Source: an uncultured Selenomonadaceae bacterium (GTDB lineage: Bacteria; Bacillota; Negativicutes; Selenomonadales; Selenomonadaceae). From it: a stretch of DNA of 8,451 nt. The position numbers were made by a program, and so were the translations under genes. Shown here piece after piece: positions 5,561-8,451 of this stretch. Below the pieces are notes generated by a model. That model ran no database searches and was not told the origin of the DNA. It saw only the letters and a program-made list of their open reading frames with translations. The DNA is taken from assembly GCA_910579115.1 (NCBI GenBank), contig CAJTSO010000004.1, forward strand, positions 1 to 8,451. The letters run 5' to 3'. Numbering within the stretch: the first letter of the stretch is position 1; the number at the start of each line of letters is the position of its first letter.

Positions 5561-6880
5561 ATGCTCAGCTTGGAAAAATCCGCCGCCGCCTTTGCCGAGG
5601 CAAAAGCCCTGATGCCCGGCGGCGTAAACAGTCCCGTCCGCTCCTACCGCTCCATGGGCTCCACGCCCCCCTTCATCGCCCGGGCAAAGGGCTCCAAAAT
5701 TTACGACATCGACGGCAACGAATACATCGACTACGTAGGCAGCTGGGGCCCGATGGTGGTGGGTCATGCCCATGATGAAGTCATCGCCGCCATAAACGAA
5801 GCCGCCGCTCTCGGCACCAGCTACGGCGCTCCCACCCTGCGGGAATCGGAGCTGGCCAGACTGGTCATGACCGTCTATCCCTCAATCCAGCGGATACGCA
5901 TGGTGAACAGCGGCACCGAGGCCACCATGAGCGCCCTCCGCCTGGCCCGGGGCTACACGAAACGGGACAAGATCGTAAAATTCATCGGCTGCTACCACGG
6001 CCACAGCGACAGCCTGCTGGTGAAGGCCGGTTCCGGCCTGGCCACCTTCGGCGTTCCCGACAGCCCCGGCGTCACCGCCGGAGTGGCCAGAGATACCATC
6101 ACCGTCCCCTACAACGACCAGGACGCCCTCACCGCCGTCATGAAGGAACAGGGGGGCGAAGTGGCCGCCGTCATCGTGGAGCCGGTAGCCGGAAACATGG
6201 GCTGTATCCTGCCGAAGCAGGGATACCTTGGCTTCCTGCGAAATATCACCGCCCAATACGGCGCTCTCCTGATTTTTGACGAGGTAATGTGCGGCTTTCG
6301 GGCCAGCCTGGGGGGCGCTCAGGCCGCCTACGGCGTCACGCCTGACCTCACCTGTCTCGGCAAGATAATCGGCGGCGGCCTGCCGATGGCGGCTTACGGC
6401 GGCCGGGCGGAGATCATGGATTACGTCAGCCCCGCCGGACCCGTCTATCAGGCGGGCACCCTCTCCGGCAACCCCCTGGCTATGGCGGCAGGCATCGCTA
6501 CCCTGAAAATCCTCACCGCCGAACCAGCGCCGGGCCAGCCGGACCCCAGCCGGCTTCTCACCTTGAAGGTCAAGGAGCTCCTCGCCGCGATAGGCGATTC
6601 CGCCAGAAAATACGGCGTGCCCCTCCAGCTCCACCAGGCCGGCTCCATGTTCGGCCTTTTCTTCAGCGAGAAGGAAGTGGAAAACTACGACAGCGCGGCG
6701 GCCTGCGATCAGGAAGCCTTCAAGGTCTGGTTCCACGCCATGCTGGAGCAGGGGATCTACCTGGCCCCCAGCCAGTTTGAAACGATTTTCATGTCCCTGG
6801 CCCACAGCGAAGCGGATATCGCCAAAACCATCGCCGCCGCCGATACCGCCCTGAAAGCCGTGGCGGATTCAAGGAAATAA
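5561..6880 (+). CDS. hemL: Glutamate-1-semialdehyde 2,1-aminomutase
   Basis: HemL is a PLP enzyme that converts glutamate-1-semialdehyde to 5-aminolevulinate, the substrate of HemB next door, so the cell uses the C5 (glutamyl-tRNA) pathway. The protein has 439 residues from the chosen start, slightly above the usual 425-435 owing in part to a proline-rich stretch EPAPGQPDPS at 321-330. Family motifs: MPGGVNSPVR (18-27), GSWGPMVVGHAH (60-71), NSGTEA (116-121), YHGHSD (145-150), FDEVMCGFR (239-247), the PLP lysine K268 in LGKIIGGGLP, and GTLSGNPLAMAAG (299-311). Catalytic and cofactor residues are all present. The fold is class III aminotransferase; the GTLSGNP and YHGHSD blocks separate HemL from ordinary aminotransferases. 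It is the second gene of the hemB-hemL operon. No clear terminator follows directly; the structured repeat at 6923 begins 43 nt after the stop. Confidence 0.97.
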   Translation: MLSLEKSAAAFAEAKALMPGGVNSPVRSYRSMGSTPPFIARAKGSKIYDIDGNEYIDYVGSWGPMVVGHAHDEVIAAINEAAALGTSYGAPTLRESELARLVMTVYPSIQRIRMVNSGTEATMSALRLARGYTKRDKIVKFIGCYHGHSDSLLVKAGSGLATFGVPDSPGVTAGVARDTITVPYNDQDALTAVMKEQGGEVAAVIVEPVAGNMGCILPKQGYLGFLRNITAQYGALLIFDEVMCGFRASLGGAQAAYGVTPDLTCLGKIIGGGLPMAAYGGRAEIMDYVSPAGPVYQAGTLSGNPLAMAAGIATLKILTAEPAPGQPDPSRLLTLKVKELLAAIGDSARKYGVPLQLHQAGSMFGLFFSEKEVENYDSAAACDQEAFKVWFHAMLEQGIYLAPSQFETIFMSLAHSEADIAKTIAAADTALKAVADSRK

Positions 6881-6950
6881 ACAGTTACCAAAAATCCCTG
6901 CACTTTCCTTGATGCGACTCCTCGTAAATAGAGTCTGTAAGAAAACCGTT

Positions 6951-7017
6951 AATCAACATCGGTGGTTAGCGATTGCCAAATGAAATGATGGCAGAGCTTA
7001 CCACCGCTATGTTGATT
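6951..7017. repeat. Hairpin I of the structured element
   Basis: AATCAACAT (6951-6959) pairs with ATGTTGATT (7009-7017), and CGGTGGT (6960-6966) with ACCACCG (7000-7006). Then come a T-T mismatch (6967/6999), AGC with GCT, a purine-rich internal loop (GAT opposite GA), and TGCC with GGCA. These close a 12-base loop, AAATGAAATGAT (6978-6989). Confidence 0.75.
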
Positions 7018-7031
7018 TCCGAGCTTGACTA

Positions 7032-7077
7032 ACTCACTTAGTAAGTCCGAGTGGAACGATGGACGAATTTAGTGAGT
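7032..7077. repeat. Hairpin II of the structured element
   Basis: ACTCACT (7032-7038) pairs with AGTGAGT (7071-7077). A T-T mismatch (7039/7070) follows, then AGT with ATT including one G-T pair, an internal loop (AA opposite GA), and GTCC with GGAC. These close a 12-base loop, GAGTGGAACGAT (7049-7060). The plan is the same as in hairpins I and III although the stem sequence differs. Confidence 0.65.
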
Positions 7078-7090
7078 GTCATGCACGCGA

Positions 7091-7129
7091 CCTTAGCGAT
7101 TGCCGAGCGTAGCGATGGCAGAGCTTAGG
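7091..7129. repeat. Hairpin III of the structured element
   Basis: CCT pairs with AGG, then a T-T mismatch (7094/7126), AGC with GCT, GAT opposite GA, and TGCC with GGCA close the 12-base loop GAGCGTAGCGAT (7105-7116). Bases 7094-7126 are identical to 6967-6999 of hairpin I except for six of the 12 loop bases. An outer CACGC (7084-7088)/GCGTG (7140-7144) pairing could extend the stem, although the last base competes with the AAAAC/GTTTT pairing. Confidence 0.75.
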
Positions 7130-7246
7130 GAGTTGCAAAGCGTGTTTTCGACAGACTCTATTTACGGGGTCAGTATTGCAATGTATTGTGCCTAAGCAAA
7201 GGGAAAGAACAAATGTAATTTAACGAAAAAATATCAGGAGGATAGC

Positions 7247-8428
7247 ATGAACGGCTTTACTTTCTATACCCCTACCGAAATAGTCTTTGGCCGGGAAACG
7301 GAGACCAAAGCGGCCGAGCTTGTGAAAAAGCACGGAGGCAGCCGGGTCCTCATCGTCTACGGCGGCGGCTCCGTAAAAAAGAGCGGGCTTCTCGACCGGG
7401 TGGAGGCCACCCTGAAGGAAGCGGGCCTTCCCTTTGCCGGGTTCGGCGGCGTTCAGCCCAATCCCCGTCTGGCCCATGCCCGGGAGGGGGTGAAGGCCGC
7501 CGCCAAATTCGGCGCCGACCTGATCCTGGCCGTGGGCGGCGGCTCCGTCATCGACACCGCCAAGGCCATCGCCCACGGCGCTTCGGACCTTTCCACCGAC
7601 ATCTGGCAGTACTGGTCCGGGAAAAAATCCGTCACCCGCTCGCTGCCCGTGGGCGTGATCCTGACCATCAGCGCCGCCGGCAGCGAAACCAGCAACAGCG
7701 CCGTCCTCACCAACGAGGAAACCGGCAAGAAATGCGGTATCAATACGGACTTCAACCGCCCCGCCTTCGCCATCATGAACCCGGAGCTGACCTGCACTAT
7801 CCCCCGCCGCCAGCTGGCCGCCGGCATTGCCGACATCATGATGCACACCCTCGACCGCTACATCACCCATGAGGAAGGCAACGAGTTTACCGACCGGGTA
7901 GCGGAGGCCCTCCTGAAGAACGTCATCCGCTTTGCCAAAGTGGCCATGACAAATCACCGGGACTACCAGGCCATGAGCGAAATCATGTGGTGCGGCTCCG
8001 TCAGCCACAACGGCTTCACCTCCCTGGGCCGGACCATGGACTTCGGCGTCCACAAGCTGGGCCACGAGCTGTCCGGCTTCTACGACGCCATCCACGGGGA
8101 AACCCTCACCACCATGTGGCCTGCCTGGGCCCGGTACGTGATGATGGACAAGCCGGAGCGCTTCGCCCAATACGCAGAAAACGTCTGGGGCGTCACGGTA
8201 GGCACCCCCATCGAGCGGGCAAGGGCGGGGATCCGGGAGACGGAGGAATTCTGGCACAGCCTTGGCCTGCCCCTTTCCTTCACGGAGCTGGGCATCGGCG
8301 TAAAGGACGAGGCGGAAATCGAAAGGCTGGCGGACAGCCTCTCCGACCATGGCGCAAAAAAAGTGGCCGTCTTCCATCCCATCGGAAAGGAAGAGGCCAT
8401 GGCCATCTACAAGCTTGCCAACCACTAA
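7247..8428 (+). CDS. Iron-containing alcohol dehydrogenase / aldehyde reductase, YqhD/Bdh-like
   Basis: This 393-residue group III alcohol dehydrogenase reversibly reduces aldehydes to alcohols in the cytoplasm. The nucleotide-binding N-terminal domain shows YGGGSVKKSGLLD (38-50) and VGGGSVIDTAKA (96-107). The C-terminal helical domain supplies the metal ligands D196 and H200 (GIADIMMHTLDRY), H269 and H283 (FGVHKLGHELSGFYDAIHGE), aligning with D194, H198, H267 and H281 of E. coli YqhD with a constant +2 shift. The GGGSVKK loop resembles that of YqhD, so NADPH is the likely cofactor; this is inference. The length matches the family (about 387-395). AGGAGG at 7236-7241 lies 5 nt before the ATG. 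The 80 nt between the repeat element and this start hold no convincing promoter: a TGTAAT (7214-7219) could be a -10 but has no -35 at proper spacing. Its physiological aldehyde is unknown; butyraldehyde and other short or toxic aldehydes are usual for the family. Only 23 nt follow the stop, with no visible terminator. Confidence 0.95.
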   Translation: MNGFTFYTPTEIVFGRETETKAAELVKKHGGSRVLIVYGGGSVKKSGLLDRVEATLKEAGLPFAGFGGVQPNPRLAHAREGVKAAAKFGADLILAVGGGSVIDTAKAIAHGASDLSTDIWQYWSGKKSVTRSLPVGVILTISAAGSETSNSAVLTNEETGKKCGINTDFNRPAFAIMNPELTCTIPRRQLAAGIADIMMHTLDRYITHEEGNEFTDRVAEALLKNVIRFAKVAMTNHRDYQAMSEIMWCGSVSHNGFTSLGRTMDFGVHKLGHELSGFYDAIHGETLTTMWPAWARYVMMDKPERFAQYAENVWGVTVGTPIERARAGIRETEEFWHSLGLPLSFTELGIGVKDEAEIERLADSLSDHGAKKVAVFHPIGKEEAMAIYKLANH

Positions 8429-8451
8429 ATTATTTCCAGCCTATCGGCGGC

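Larger units (their letters stand above)
6923..7166. repeat. 244-bp structured element with 16-bp terminal inverted repeats and three like hairpins
   Basis: This element fills most of the 366-nt gap between hemL and the dehydrogenase gene, and no protein is supported in it. The ends CGTAAATAGAGTCTGT (6923-6938) and ACAGACTCTATTTACG (7151-7166) are perfect inverted repeats. The pairing resumes as AAAAC (6942-6946) with GTTTT (7144-7148) after a small internal loop. Between them lie three hairpins of one plan. The base composition is visibly less GC-rich than in the flanking genes. It could be a miniature inverted-repeat transposable element (MITE), another dispersed intergenic repeat, or a multibranched structured RNA. 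I see no target-site duplication and no transposase. The structure is read directly; the function is unknown. Confidence 0.7.

Noticed and set aside
6923..7166. CRISPR array or tmRNA/6S-type housekeeping RNA in the hemL-dehydrogenase gap
   Set aside because: The repeated units are hairpins of unequal spacing with variable loops, not direct repeats with spacers. No tRNA-like domain or single long 6S-type rod with a central bubble is present.
6916..7172. Complete insertion sequence
   Set aside because: There are terminal inverted repeats but no transposase frame within 244 bp and no visible target-site duplication, so at most a non-autonomous element can be claimed.
7220..8425. A 401-codon open frame antisense to the alcohol dehydrogenase gene
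   Set aside because: The plus strand has a full set of dehydrogenase motifs and an AGGAGG site; the antisense translation is G/V/H/D-rich with no recognisable domain.

Overview
The window is GC-rich, densely coding bacterial DNA, most likely from an anaerobic Firmicute (Clostridia or Negativicutes). The clues are the start of a yqeB-type selenium-dependent molybdenum hydroxylase maturation gene, a radical SAM protein of the TatD-associated type, a 'TASHLP'-type phosphohexomutase, a YqhD/Bdh-type alcohol dehydrogenase and strong AGGAGG-type ribosome binding sites. No tRNA, rRNA, CRISPR array, phage gene or transposase gene is visible. The taxonomic call is inference from gene content.

Layout. 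Positions 1-4246 hold a tight minus-strand operon, read from right to left: deoB (phosphopentomutase), a class II sugar-phosphate aldolase, a phosphoglucomutase/phosphomannomutase-type enzyme, the radical SAM protein, and yqeB, which runs off the left edge. The gaps between genes are only 23, 17, 13 and 10 nt. The 322-nt divergent intergenic region 4247-4568 holds a good sigma-A-type promoter for the minus operon and, after it, a leader of about 100 nt with mutually exclusive helices that looks like an attenuator. It also holds an AT-rich promoter region for the plus strand. Positions 4569-6880 carry hemB and hemL, two enzymes of tetrapyrrole synthesis by the C5 route. Positions 6881-7246 are non-coding and contain a 244-bp structured element: a 16-bp perfect terminal inverted repeat enclosing three hairpins of one shared design. 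Positions 7247-8428 encode an iron-dependent, probably NADPH-linked alcohol dehydrogenase/aldehyde reductase.

How the genes may work together. hemB and hemL make 5-aminolevulinate and porphobilinogen, feeding heme, siroheme or cobalamin. deoB, the aldolase and the phosphohexomutase form a sugar-phosphate/nucleoside-salvage group. The deoB-aldolase pairing could belong to salvage of deoxynucleosides or of 5'-deoxyadenosine/methylthioadenosine-type sugars, but the kinase/phosphorylase and isomerase such a pathway needs are not in the window.

The two most interesting non-gene signals are the structured repeat at 6923-7166 and the unassigned attenuator-like leader at 4298-4402. No wholly new protein system is evident; every gene falls into a recognisable family.
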